DNA from: Selenomonas sp. GACV-9
GTDB taxonomy: Bacteria > Bacillota > Negativicutes > Selenomonadales > Selenomonadaceae
Reading direction: 5' to 3'
Assembly (NCBI GenBank): GCA_900116485.1
Contig: FPAX01000005.1
Span: 1 to 64,000 of the forward strand
DNA length: 64,000 nt
Below, in pieces: positions 27,006-35,570 of this stretch (the stretch's first letter is position 1; every line of letters begins with the position of its first letter). The translations under genes and the position numbers were made by a program. The notes beneath the pieces were generated by a model. That model worked only from the letters and a program-made list of their open reading frames with translations, had not been told where the DNA came from and did not search any database.

Positions 27006-27080
27006 GGCACCTTCGTCAAGTGGTTAAGACACCGGCCTCTCACGCCGGGTTCATGGGTTCGAATCCCATAGGTGTCACCA
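27006..27080 (+). tRNA. tRNA-Glu (anticodon CUC), copy 1
   Basis: Acceptor GGCACCT/AGGTGTC, anticodon loop CTCTCAC giving CTC, T-arm GGTTCGAATCC, encoded CCA. 75 nt. Confidence 0.96.
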
Positions 27081-27086
27081 AATATC

Positions 27087-27161
27087 GGCGCCTTCGTCAA
27101 GTGGTTAAGACACCGGCCTCTCACGCCGGGTTCATGGGTTCGAATCCCATAGGCGTCACCA
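27087..27161 (+). tRNA. tRNA-Glu (anticodon CUC), copy 2
   Basis: Identical to copy 1 except for one compensated acceptor pair (GGCGCCT/AGGCGTC). Six bases after copy 1. Confidence 0.96.
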
Positions 27162-27165
27162 AATC

Positions 27166-27240
27166 GGCACCTTCGTCAAGTGGTTAAGACACCGGCCTCT
27201 CACGCCGGGTTCATGGGTTCGAATCCCATAGGTGTCACCA
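27166..27240 (+). tRNA. tRNA-Glu (anticodon CUC), copy 3
   Basis: Identical to copy 1 and only four bases after copy 2. The three are evidently a recent tandem duplication. Confidence 0.96.
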
Positions 27241-27249
27241 AGAAATTTC

Positions 27250-27277
27250 AGCCAGGATGTTTATCCTGGCTTTTTTG
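27250..27277 (+). terminator. Terminator of the gltX–tRNA-Glu transcript
   Basis: GCCAGGAT-GTTT-ATCCTGGC followed by six T. It ends the tRNA cluster and probably the gltX transcript as well. Confidence 0.9.
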
Positions 27278-27302
27278 TTGTGCGCAGCACTTTCCCAACG
27301 AT

Positions 27303-27330
27303 TTGACATTTCCTCATGAGCTCTTATAAT
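27303..27330 (+). promoter_or_regulatory. Consensus sigma-A promoter of the TauE-like gene
   Basis: TTGACA (27303–27308), 16-bp spacer, TATAAT (27325–27330), a perfect match in both hexamers. The -10 overlaps the first in-frame ATG (27329) of the downstream gene, so translation cannot begin there. Confidence 0.8.
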
Positions 27331-27373
27331 GAAATGTAACACTTACCCCTACAGAAAGGCTGTGACTCTCTCC

Positions 27374-28132
27374 ATGTTGTTCTTCTCCATGCTGCTGCTC
27401 GGCGCTGTCATCGGTTTTGTCGGCGCTGGCGGTGCCGGCGTCACCATCACCTTGCTGACTGTCGGCTTTCATATCCCAATCCATACAGCTCTCGCCGTCG
27501 CTTTAGCCTCGATGGTCTTCACGATGCTCTCAGGTACCATCAGCCATTTCCGCCAGAAGGAAGTCATCGTCAAGACCGGTGCCATCATCGGTTTTGGTGG
27601 CATCAGTGGCGCCTTCCTCGGTGCCAACGTCTCCAATCTGATGCCTGCTGATTTCCTGAGCTCCATCACAGGTATCATGCTGTTCTCCAGCGCCATCATC
27701 CTCTATGTCAAGCTCTATCATGACAAATGGCTCGCCGCCCACACACCGATGCGCAGTGAGCTCCTGACCGGCCGCAAGCTCTGGATCTACGGCCTTGCCA
27801 CCGGTATCATCACCGGCTTTCTCTCTGGCGCCTTCGGCATCGGTGCAGCTGCCTATATCCAGCTGGCCCTGATGGTCATCTTCGGCGTGCCATTGCTGCA
27901 GACCATCGGCACCTGCATGATGATCATCCTGCCGATATCGGCCGCCGGCGGCCTCGGCTACCTGTTCAACGACCGCCTAGACTTCATGATTTTCATCCAG
28001 ACACTGGCAGGCCTCATGTTTGGTGCCTGGTTCGGTGCCAAAGGCACGCACCTGGCACCTTTGCCCCTGCTCAAGGCCGCCATCGTTGCCCTGCCAGCCA
28101 TCGGCGGCATCACCATGATCCTCTTCCATTGA
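27374..28132 (+). CDS. TauE/SafE-family (sulfite/anion exporter) membrane protein
   Basis: A 252-aa permease with 7–8 helices. Duplicated TauE motifs are seen: GAVIGFVGAGGAGVTITLL near the N-terminus and GIITGFLSGAFGIGAAAYIQL in the second half. The family moves sulfite, sulfoacetate or other organosulfur anions; the substrate here is unknown. The frame opens at 27329 but that ATG lies in the -10, so ATG 27374 is used; GTG 27362, two bases after AAAGG, is possible. It is monocistronic. Confidence 0.85.
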   Translation: MLFFSMLLLGAVIGFVGAGGAGVTITLLTVGFHIPIHTALAVALASMVFTMLSGTISHFRQKEVIVKTGAIIGFGGISGAFLGANVSNLMPADFLSSITGIMLFSSAIILYVKLYHDKWLAAHTPMRSELLTGRKLWIYGLATGIITGFLSGAFGIGAAAYIQLALMVIFGVPLLQTIGTCMMIILPISAAGGLGYLFNDRLDFMIFIQTLAGLMFGAWFGAKGTHLAPLPLLKAAIVALPAIGGITMILFH

Positions 28133-28207
28133 CATATGGACAACAAAAACGGATAGCCATGCACGGCTATCCGCTTTAATATTCTCGCTTCGTTATTGCA
28201 TTTTATA

Positions 28208-29155
28208 TCAGCGCAGGAAAACGACATTCGTCGCATCAAGGAAATGGGTTGCCCCATTCTCGATCAGCACGCGATTGGCATCTGCCGTCGCAAGGATCGG
28301 GTTGCCGTTATGGTTGTCAAGGGCAATAGCCCTTACCACCAGCGGATTGCTGCCAGCGCGGCCTGCACGGTTGATATCACGCGTATAGCCTACCATACCG
28401 TTGGAGACCACCTTGTCGTAATCAAGGTTCTTGTAGCCATAGATTGGCTGACCGCTCTCATTCTTGATGACCGGGCTCATGACCGGCTTGAGGTCAAGGC
28501 CACGGCAGTCAACGATAAGGCCCGTGTAGCCGCCAATGGCGCGACCAGATGGTGCTGATGCTGCTGAGGAACCCTTGGACGATGCCGCCGAGCCAGTCGT
28601 CCCCGTATCCACGCTAGGCGTCGTCGTGCCCGTTCCTACATTGATATCGATATGGACCGACGATGGTGCTGCCGGCTCTACCGACGGTACCGGCTCCGGG
28701 AATGCCTCGACAGTTGCCGGACGTTCCATGACCGCACTGGCCACCGACGCAGAAACGCCAAACAGTGGCACCTCCATCGTCACCTCGTAGCCGCCATCAC
28801 TAGTCACACCCTCTTTGATGATCCTGGCACCACGAATCGTCGCATTGACCCGCGTGCGGATGACATCGCTCGTGACCTCGGCCATATTGACGGTCGTCTC
28901 ACCGTCAATGTTCACACCGCCAACATACTCAGCCAGCTGGCGATAAGCATCGACGATAGCTGCCCGACGAGCCATCATGCGGGCCTGCGCCTGCGTACGC
29001 GCCCGCGACGGTGCCACCCCACCGCCTGTAGCGCGGATTACGCTGTTATCCCAGTCCACATTGTCATTGGCTGCTGCAAAGACCGTCGCCATGGAAAAAA
29101 CCATGATAGCTGTCATGGCAACCAGCGTTGCCAGCAGTCTGGATACTCTCATCAT
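28208..29155 (-). CDS. Exported LPP20-like protein
   Basis: A 315-aa protein with a signal peptide (hydrophobic residues ~8–27, likely cut after MATVFAA). It then has a LPP20/FlgT-N-type module: APSRARTQAQARMMARRAAIVDAYRQLAEYVGGV. A Ser/Thr/Gly/Pro-rich linker lies at ~165–215 and a conserved C-terminal domain with YTGLIVDCRGLDLKPVMSP. The whole suggests a periplasmic or envelope-associated protein; function is unknown. GGGGG seven bases upstream supports the start. Confidence 0.75.
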   Translation of the reverse strand: MMRVSRLLATLVAMTAIMVFSMATVFAAANDNVDWDNSVIRATGGGVAPSRARTQAQARMMARRAAIVDAYRQLAEYVGGVNIDGETTVNMAEVTSDVIRTRVNATIRGARIIKEGVTSDGGYEVTMEVPLFGVSASVASAVMERPATVEAFPEPVPSVEPAAPSSVHIDINVGTGTTTPSVDTGTTGSAASSKGSSAASAPSGRAIGGYTGLIVDCRGLDLKPVMSPVIKNESGQPIYGYKNLDYDKVVSNGMVGYTRDINRAGRAGSNPLVVRAIALDNHNGNPILATADANRVLIENGATHFLDATNVVFLR

Positions 29156-29261
29156 CTTTCTTCCCCCTCATTCTTTCAAAAGCTCTAACTATCAGTTATC
29201 CACCTAAGAGTATATTAAACAAATTCTCTTAAAATCCTCTTGAATCGGGGTTTAAATTTCA

Positions 29262-30161
29262 TTAAATAGTTGCTCTAGTCAATAAAGAGTACAGCGCACC
29301 AGTCATCCCGGCGTCATTGCCCAGCTGAGCAAACTCCAGCCGCGTCGCATCGCGCATAGCCGGAACCACCAACGCCTCCAAACGCTGCTCGATGCGCGGC
29401 CGCAGATAGTCCTGCTGCGCCATGATACCACCGCCCAGCACAAAAACTTCAGGATTCAGCAGGCAATAGATGTTGGCAATTCCCTCAGCAAGATTATCAA
29501 CCATATGCTCGATTGCAATCACTGCATCCACATCACCTGCTAATGCCCAGGCAAAGACCTGCTCTCCTGTGAGTTCTGCTGGCGACACATTATGCGATGC
29601 CGCAGCCTCCACGATCATCGCCCGCGTCGAGGCTGCCTCCTCGAAAATCTGCGGCTGACCATGCAGGCGCATGAAACCAGCCTCACCAGCACTGAACCCC
29701 GCACCATGCCAGGCCTTGCCATCGAGGATAAAGCAGCCGCCAATCCCTGTGCCGACCGTCATCATGAAGGCCGAGCCAGCACCTTTCGCCGCTCCCTGCC
29801 AATACTCGCCCAAAGCCGCCGCATTGACGTCATTCTCGACTGCACAGGGAACCGCACAAGCCTCCTGCACCAGCGTGCCAAGCCGCACGCCGCTGTACCC
29901 CGGAAAGCTCTGCTCACCGGCAAAGACAATATCCCCTGTCACAGGATTCACTATGCCCGCCGTATCGATTGCAACGCCTGCCACCGGCTCTTCAGCCTGG
30001 TACTGCCGGACAATCTCTATTACCTTGCGGACAATCCCCTCGCCGCCTTCTTCGCGGGCCAGCGTCGGCCTGTTCTTCTTGACGGCAAATTTTCCCTGCG
30101 CATCAGCCAGGCCGTATTTGATGGCTGTGCCGCCTATGTCTATTGCTACATATCTTTTCAT
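29262..30161 (-). CDS. ROK-family sugar kinase lacking the zinc motif
   Basis: A 299-aa ROK kinase. The N-terminal phosphate loop VAIDIGGTAIKYGLAD, the catalytic VENDVNAAALGEY and the second phosphate loop TVGTGIGGCFILDG are intact. The usual zinc-binding C-x-C-G-x-x-G-C and its partner His are missing; GEAGFMRLHG stands where GExGH is expected. Zinc-free ROK kinases include beta-glucoside kinases, so glucokinase is not a safe call. The ATG at 30161 overlaps nothing but has a poor ribosome site; GTG 30173 is an alternative overlapping the preceding gene. Confidence 0.82.
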   Translation of the reverse strand: MKRYVAIDIGGTAIKYGLADAQGKFAVKKNRPTLAREEGGEGIVRKVIEIVRQYQAEEPVAGVAIDTAGIVNPVTGDIVFAGEQSFPGYSGVRLGTLVQEACAVPCAVENDVNAAALGEYWQGAAKGAGSAFMMTVGTGIGGCFILDGKAWHGAGFSAGEAGFMRLHGQPQIFEEAASTRAMIVEAAASHNVSPAELTGEQVFAWALAGDVDAVIAIEHMVDNLAEGIANIYCLLNPEVFVLGGGIMAQQDYLRPRIEQRLEALVVPAMRDATRLEFAQLGNDAGMTGALYSLLTRATI

Positions 30162-30176
30162 GCTATACGCCACACT

Positions 30177-30815
30177 TTATTTGCGTTTTTTCTTGTTTTT
30201 CGTATCCTTGGAAGCATCCTTGCCATCCTGCGGTGCCCCCAGCCCCTTCTCGAGCTGTTTCTGGGCCTCTTTCGTTATCTTGGTGCCCTTCTCTTTTTCC
30301 GTACGTGCAGCAATCTCCTTGGCATGTACCTCTGCATACTTGATGATGGCATGATAGAACTTGGCATCAACGTCTTTTTCTGACAGCTCTGCCAGCTTTA
30401 CCGTACGTTTCACGGTCGACGTCCCCAGCGTTCCCCAATCGCTGTCAAGGTCTTCATGTTTCATGATATCTACGGTCTGGTCTTTGATGTTTAACTGCAG
30501 ATATTCTGCACAGCCTGCCAAATCACCATAGCCAGCCGTCGACTGTCCTTTCCAGCGGCGTTTGGATACCACATCCTGTATCTGAATGGAATCATATGTC
30601 TTCAAGGCAGGCACGGTGATGATATTGAGATTGATATTTTCCTTTTCATCCTTGCCAAAATAGATATGCTGTTTGTTGAAGTAATAATTCTGACGGGCAG
30701 TCGATTGCACCCACTGATAGATGTCCTCCGAAATCTTTTCCTCTGCACCTGCCTGCGGCATCGCCACAAACAACATCGCAGCTGCCAACAGACCCGCTCC
30801 CCATCGCATTTTCAT
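30177..30815 (-). CDS. Exported protein of unknown function, Lys-rich tail
   Basis: A 212-aa protein with a clear signal peptide (MKMRWGAGLLAAAMLFVAM, cut near AGA/EEK) and a very basic C-terminal tail (ends KDTKNKKKRK). I do not recognise the family. A segment DVDAKFYHAIIKYA resembles QAFDASFYQAALDRA in the exported protein on the other side of metA. ATG 30815 has GGGGAAG six bases upstream. Confidence 0.7.
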   Translation of the reverse strand: MKMRWGAGLLAAAMLFVAMPQAGAEEKISEDIYQWVQSTARQNYYFNKQHIYFGKDEKENINLNIITVPALKTYDSIQIQDVVSKRRWKGQSTAGYGDLAGCAEYLQLNIKDQTVDIMKHEDLDSDWGTLGTSTVKRTVKLAELSEKDVDAKFYHAIIKYAEVHAKEIAARTEKEKGTKITKEAQKQLEKGLGAPQDGKDASKDTKNKKKRK

Positions 30816-30889
30816 GTAATCTTCCCCTTTAGTAATGGATTCATTCAAATGTTGTCAGTATATCATCAGCAACTGAAAACACACTGAAC

Positions 30890-31825
30890 TCAATCGTCCA
30901 CCTCTTTATAGAGCTCATCGAGTTCATACGGCGTCTCCTGATAGACATAATAATTGAGCCAGTTGGCAAACAGCAGGTGTGCCACACTGCGCCAGCGCAC
31001 GATTGGCGGTTTTGACGGGTCATCATCGGGATAGTAGTTCTGCGGAATCTTCGGGTTCATGCCTGCCTTGAGATCGCGGTCATATTCCTGCTTGAGCGTC
31101 GTCGGGTCATACTCGGCATGCCCCGTGATGAAAAACTGCCGCTTGGCCAGATTTGCAATGATGTAGGGCCCCGCCTCCTCATCCGACTCCGCCAGGATTG
31201 TGAGCTCCGGCACCTTCAGGATATCTTCCTTGTGTTCTTCCGTATGGCGCGAATGCGGCACATAGAACTCATCGTCAAAGCCACGCAGCAGCCGCTCATA
31301 CTTGACACAGGTATGATGCTTGAAAACACCGAATATCTTCTCAGGCACCGAGTATTTCGGTATACCGTAATGGTAGTAAAGGCCTGCCTGTGCCCCCCAG
31401 CAGATATGGAAAGTCGAGTAAACATGGGTCTTGCTCCACTCCATGATCTCGCTGACCTCATCCCAGTAGGCCACCTCCTCGAACTCCATATTCTCGACCG
31501 GAGCGCCCGTGATGATCATGCCATCGTATTTCTTATGACGCACCTCATCGAAGGTACCGTAGAACTGCGCCAGATAGTCACTTGGCGTATGGCTCGGTAC
31601 ATAGGTCTCCGTATAGATGAAATCAACCTCGACCTGCAGCGGCGAGTTGCCTAGCAGGCGCAGCAGCTGCGTCTCGGTGATGTATTTTATCGGCATCAGA
31701 TTCAAGATCAATATCTTCAGCGGACGGATATCCTGGCTATAGGCACGGTCCGCATCCATGACGAACAGATTCTCACTCTCGAGAATATGCGCTGCTGGCA
31801 GCGCATTTGGTATCTTGATTGGCAT
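30890..31825 (-). CDS. metA: Homoserine O-acyltransferase (probably acetyl-CoA-dependent)
   Basis: Commits homoserine to methionine synthesis. The 311-aa MetA/HTS fold has [19 protein letters not shown] at the start, the catalytic cysteine in [16 protein letters not shown], the His in PHSRHTE and the [16 protein letters not shown] block. In the acyl-CoA selectivity position the motif reads GAPVENMEF: a Glu follows GAPV. In characterised MetA enzymes this Glu goes with acetyl-CoA and a Gly with succinyl-CoA, so an acetyltransferase is predicted. No metB or metY is adjacent. Confidence 0.92.
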   Translation of the reverse strand: MPIKIPNALPAAHILESENLFVMDADRAYSQDIRPLKILILNLMPIKYITETQLLRLLGNSPLQVEVDFIYTETYVPSHTPSDYLAQFYGTFDEVRHKKYDGMIITGAPVENMEFEEVAYWDEVSEIMEWSKTHVYSTFHICWGAQAGLYYHYGIPKYSVPEKIFGVFKHHTCVKYERLLRGFDDEFYVPHSRHTEEHKEDILKVPELTILAESDEEAGPYIIANLAKRQFFITGHAEYDPTTLKQEYDRDLKAGMNPKIPQNYYPDDDPSKPPIVRWRSVAHLLFANWLNYYVYQETPYELDELYKEVDD

Positions 31826-31929
31826 TCAACCACTTCCTTCGTTTCTCATTCCCACACAATCTTTACATTTGTGCACATACTTTTTCCATTATACCATAAA
31901 TATGGCCATTCATTTACACCATTACAGCA

Positions 31930-31958
31930 AAATAGCCGGTTCTTTTCCAAGAACCGGC
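31930..31958 (-). terminator. Terminator after the adhesin-E-like exported protein gene
   Basis: GCCGGTTCTT (31935–31944) with AAGAACCGGC (31949–31958), followed on the minus strand by TATTTT. Confidence 0.8.
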
Positions 31959-31971
31959 CAGGATATTTTCT

Positions 31972-32991
31972 TCAATTCTTCGGTGCATACAGACGTTTAT
32001 AGCGGTTGACCCACGCGTCATGGCTCTTGGCATAGTCGCGCAGGGCTGTGACCATCTGGTACTCCTCTGACGTCGACGGAATCATGCGGTAATGCCCATC
32101 AAGCTCATTCTCAAGGGACTGCCAGCCTGTCTGTGGAGCCCAATGGGTCCCATTGATGACGAGCAGCGTTGCCTCCGGCAGGTTCATCGCCATCTTGAGG
32201 AACTTGACATCGACCACCTTGCCATCGGCATCCTTGGTCTCCTGCCAGCTCCAGAAGATCAGATTATTCTTCTCCATGCGCATCGTCGTCGTATCAGCAG
32301 CAATCGAATAGCGGATACCATCCGGAGTCTGTTTCGTAAAGATATCATACCAGCGGTCTTTAGCCTCAGCCCGGGCTGTCTCGCCAGCACCACGGAAAGC
32401 CCGGTCGAGCGCCGCCTGATAGAACGAGGCATCAAAGGCCTGCGAATTGATTTCCTTGCCCTTGGCATCATTGTTGCGATAAGCCACATCATGGGCATTA
32501 GACCAGATCACCTTACCCGATGCCTCATGGAAATGCTCCTCCATATACCACACCTGACGCGTCTGCGGATTCATCGACAGCAAGGCCGTGCTATAGGACA
32601 GCTTGCTCGGATCACCGATCTTTTCAAGCAGGCCATATGCCGCCAGGGTCTCCTTGGCGCCCTCATAGCTGTACTCCGTCTTGGTCCAGGCCTGGACATC
32701 GGTCTCATAGGCATTGCCTGCTGAACTGCGTCGCGGCATCGCTACCACCGACTGCAAGTCGATGAACTTGCTGTACTTGTCATCCGAGCTGAGCCAGAAC
32801 CAGCCTGCCGGCACTTCTGGCTTGTCAGCTGGCTTTGCCGTTTCCTTTGCTGCGGTATTCGTCGAGGCCAGACGAATCACTGCCGTCTCAGGATTGGTAT
32901 TGACCACCGTTTGGGCAAACGCCGGCGCAACCATGAAAAGCCACAACGAGCAAGTGCCCAAGCCAAGCATGTATCGTATGTTCTTTCGCAT
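31972..32991 (-). CDS. Exported protein with surface-adhesin-E-like repeats
   Basis: A 339-aa secreted or surface protein. A signal peptide (MRKNIRYMLGLGTCSLWLFM..., cut after APAFA) is followed by two modules with the pattern of the adhesin E domain: WFWLSSDDKYSKFIDLQSV...VWYMEEHF near 60–175, and RYSIAADTTTMRMEKNNLIFW further on. Such proteins are common and poorly understood in Negativicutes. ATG 32991 follows GAGGAGG by six bases, so the longer upstream frame is rejected. Confidence 0.72.
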   Translation of the reverse strand: MRKNIRYMLGLGTCSLWLFMVAPAFAQTVVNTNPETAVIRLASTNTAAKETAKPADKPEVPAGWFWLSSDDKYSKFIDLQSVVAMPRRSSAGNAYETDVQAWTKTEYSYEGAKETLAAYGLLEKIGDPSKLSYSTALLSMNPQTRQVWYMEEHFHEASGKVIWSNAHDVAYRNNDAKGKEINSQAFDASFYQAALDRAFRGAGETARAEAKDRWYDIFTKQTPDGIRYSIAADTTTMRMEKNNLIFWSWQETKDADGKVVDVKFLKMAMNLPEATLLVINGTHWAPQTGWQSLENELDGHYRMIPSTSEEYQMVTALRDYAKSHDAWVNRYKRLYAPKN

Positions 32992-33077
32992 TACTGTCCT
33001 CCTCTTTGTCATCAATATCTCTATCGGAATATGTATCATTGTACCGTATTTGCGTTTGCCAGGCAAATCCTTCCCTG

Positions 33078-34292
33078 TCAATTCCTGCGGCCTGGCATTT
33101 CTACATCATCCAGGATTCCCAGCAAGGCCGCAATCGCAATGCCATAATTCGACATCGGCACGCCCTGCCCGCGGCACTCGGCCACACGGCTCAGCACGTA
33201 TTTGCGATTGAACATGCAGGCGCCGCAATGGATGACAAAATCGATTCCCGCCTGTCGCAGATCCTGCGGGAAATCACGCCCTGCCGTCATCGTAATCGTT
33301 ATTTTCTCTCCCAGACGCTTGCGCAATAGCCGCGGCAATTTCACACGGCCAATGTCTTCCGTCAACGGCCGATGCGTGCACGCCTCAGCAATCAGGATAT
33401 GCGCCTCAGCAGGGAGCTCCAGCAGCTTGCGTGCCGATGAGGTAAAGTAAGCGATATCCCCCTTATAACCTGCAAACAACACCGAAAAGGAGGTCAAGCG
33501 GCTCGCTGCCGGTTTCTGGGCATGGACGCTGCGGAATGCCTGCGAATCCGTGATGATGAGCTGCGGCGGCGCCTTGAGCAATGCCAATGTCGCCGTCAGC
33601 TCATCCGTCGTGCAGCAAAGCACATGGCAATGCCTATCCAAAAGCTCGCGCAAGGTCTGTACCTGCGGCAGGATCAGCCGCCCCTTCGGGGCCTGTATAT
33701 CCTGCGGCATGACCAGCAGTACCGTATCGCCCGGCTCACAAAGTCCTGCCGTGATACTCTCAGCCTCATAATCCTCCGGCAGCTGGCGAATGATTTCAGC
33801 CCGCAGCGCATCCAGTCCGCTTTTCTCAACAGCGCTGACGACAATCGGTGTAAAACCTGCCTGCTCCTCTATCTTCTGAACCAAGTCCTGACCGCCATCG
33901 GCCAGCACATCCGCCCGGCTTACCACGGCTACCACTGGCGTCTTTGCTCCCTGCAGGCGTTTGATCCACGCACACTCCCCAGCCATATCCTCATCGCTGA
34001 AAAGTACCAGGGCGATATCTGTTTCCTTAGCTGCCTGCTCAGTCCGACCGACGCGCAACGCCCCGAGCTCTCCTTCATCGTCGAATCCAGCCGTATCGAT
34101 AAATACCACCGGCCCGATACCATGAAGTTCCATGGCCTTGTAGACAGGATCTGTCGTCGTTCCTGGTACGGCAGATACAGTCGCTACCTGCTGTCCCGTC
34201 AATGCATTGACCAGACTCGATTTGCCGCTGTTGCGCTTGCCAAACAGGCCAATATGCAGCCGATTGGCCCTTGGTGTATCATTAAGGCTCAT
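33078..34292 (-). CDS. hydF: [FeFe]-hydrogenase maturation GTPase HydF
   Basis: Scaffold and carrier for the 2Fe subcluster of [FeFe] hydrogenases. The 404 aa contain a GTPase domain (GKRNSGKSSLVNALTG P-loop, VPGTTTDPVYK, DTAGFDDEGELG, VVSRADV), a dimerisation region and a C-terminal cluster domain with ACTH and HCGACMFNRKYVLSR, matching CxH...HCxxC. hydE, hydG and hydrogenase genes are not in the window. It starts ~100 bases from a divergent unknown gene. Confidence 0.95.
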   Translation of the reverse strand: MSLNDTPRANRLHIGLFGKRNSGKSSLVNALTGQQVATVSAVPGTTTDPVYKAMELHGIGPVVFIDTAGFDDEGELGALRVGRTEQAAKETDIALVLFSDEDMAGECAWIKRLQGAKTPVVAVVSRADVLADGGQDLVQKIEEQAGFTPIVVSAVEKSGLDALRAEIIRQLPEDYEAESITAGLCEPGDTVLLVMPQDIQAPKGRLILPQVQTLRELLDRHCHVLCCTTDELTATLALLKAPPQLIITDSQAFRSVHAQKPAASRLTSFSVLFAGYKGDIAYFTSSARKLLELPAEAHILIAEACTHRPLTEDIGRVKLPRLLRKRLGEKITITMTAGRDFPQDLRQAGIDFVIHCGACMFNRKYVLSRVAECRGQGVPMSNYGIAIAALLGILDDVEMPGRRN

Positions 34293-34396
34293 TTCTCCTC
34301 ACTCCTTGCGTCATTCCTCTTATTCAGTATAGCACAGCCCCACAGAAATATGATACACTGTATTGGTACATAACAGAAACAAAGGAGTTTTCATCC

Positions 34397-34972
34397 ATGA
34401 GTGACTATACGAATTTCCAGGTGGGCGAGCACTTCCCGCTGCCCATCAAGAATCAGCTGGACGGCGGCATGTTCCAGATTGACGCCAATGGCAGCATGTT
34501 CATCCTGCAGCTCTCACACACCGATATCATTGCCGTCGAGGCCTTCCGCACAGGCAAGATGGAGCTTGCCCTCTACGAACAGGACGGGCTGCTGTTCTTC
34601 CTCTACCAGATTGACGGTATCTTCAAAGAAGGCTGGGGCGACGCACCGTTCTCACTGACCAGCATCAAGCCCGAGCTTCTCCCAACGGAAAAAAGCCTGC
34701 GCGATTCCGTGATCCATCTCTATCTCGTCGACACCTCCCTACAGATCCTGCTCGCACAGCGTGAGGTACAGGTCAACGAAAAATTCATGAGCATCCTGCG
34801 CAAGCACGTCAAGAATCAGCTGCAAAAGCCATTCTCTGACGAAGGCTACCGCAAGAAAGTCCAGCAGGTGTGGGCTCAGAAAACCTCCGTGCAGATGCGC
34901 AAGCATGCCAGCGCTGTCCAGGAAGTAAAGCTCGACATCACGCTGCCGAAACCACCACAGGAACTGCACTGA
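34397..34972 (+). CDS. Conserved protein of unknown function
   Basis: A 191-aa soluble protein I cannot place. It is compact, with alternating strands in the first 110 residues (MFILQLSHTDIIAVEAFRTG, LLFFLYQIDGIFKEGWGDAP) and a helical, basic C-terminal third. No Cys cluster, signal peptide or membrane segment is seen. GGAG precedes the ATG. It is alone on the plus strand; an imperfect GC-rich hairpin (GGCGCC arms) follows the stop at 34998–35025. Negativicute-specific origin is a guess. Confidence 0.65.
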   Translation: MSDYTNFQVGEHFPLPIKNQLDGGMFQIDANGSMFILQLSHTDIIAVEAFRTGKMELALYEQDGLLFFLYQIDGIFKEGWGDAPFSLTSIKPELLPTEKSLRDSVIHLYLVDTSLQILLAQREVQVNEKFMSILRKHVKNQLQKPFSDEGYRKKVQQVWAQKTSVQMRKHASAVQEVKLDITLPKPPQELH

Positions 34973-35042
34973 TTGCCCCAAAATGCACAATAAAAGGCGC
35001 CGCCTGCACGATAAATCAGGGGCGCCATTCTTACATATTTTG

Positions 35043-35276
35043 TTACGCGACACCTTCAGCCACGTTGTTATCATTCTCACGGCTATCGAGCCATTCAGCT
35101 ACTGCCTGATACTCTGCAGACTTGCAATCTGCTAAAGTCCGGCCGACCACGTCATGATCCTCAGCATAAGCTTTGAAATCGGTATGACCCATCAGTTTAG
35201 CTGCTTTCGTGAACTGTTTTACGCGGACGGGAATAAATACATCTTCCATCCACTGAGAATAAATCTGTACTTTCAT
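35043..35276 (-). CDS. Small protein of unknown function
   Basis: A 77-aa acidic protein (MKVQIYSQWMEDVFIPVRVK...) with a helical middle and an Asn/Glu-rich tail. AAGGAGAG precedes ATG 35276 closely, so the extra upstream codons are unlikely. The 294 bases upstream hold the inverted repeat described below and no gene. Function unknown. Confidence 0.6.
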   Translation of the reverse strand: MKVQIYSQWMEDVFIPVRVKQFTKAAKLMGHTDFKAYAEDHDVVGRTLADCKSAEYQAVAEWLDSRENDNNVAEGVA

Positions 35277-35310
35277 GATAATCTCTCCTTGTAACAAAAA
35301 TCCTGATTGC

Positions 35311-35357
35311 AATTGATCGAATTGATGAAATAACCCTCCACATTATCTCGATCAATT
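35311..35357. repeat. 10-bp perfect inverted repeat in the leader/promoter of the small gene
   Basis: AATTGATCGA (35311–35320) and TCGATCAATT (35348–35357), spaced by 27 bases, with a further ATTGAT between them. The spacing suits a dimer-of-dimers operator or a large hairpin in the transcript. The surrounding region 35360–35570 is AT-rich and otherwise empty. Confidence 0.5.
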
Positions 35358-35570
35358 TCCAATCATGCAAGTACAATCCTCTGTCATTGCTGCTCTGTTA
35401 CAAGTTATATCGTCGATTATCATCAAAAACTTTAGCTCACGTAACAAAAATATGTAAAATTCTTAATCCACTTAATATTTACTTTGTACCTATATTTTAC
35501 TCCCAGTAAGTACCCTTGTCAATAGATTTGTTAGAATATTTTTTATAGTGAATAAACTGTCTTTATCGTA

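Noticed and set aside
27006..27240. CRISPR-like repeats
   Set aside because: The three ~75-base repeats are complete tRNA-Glu genes with cloverleaf and CCA, not repeats with unique spacers.
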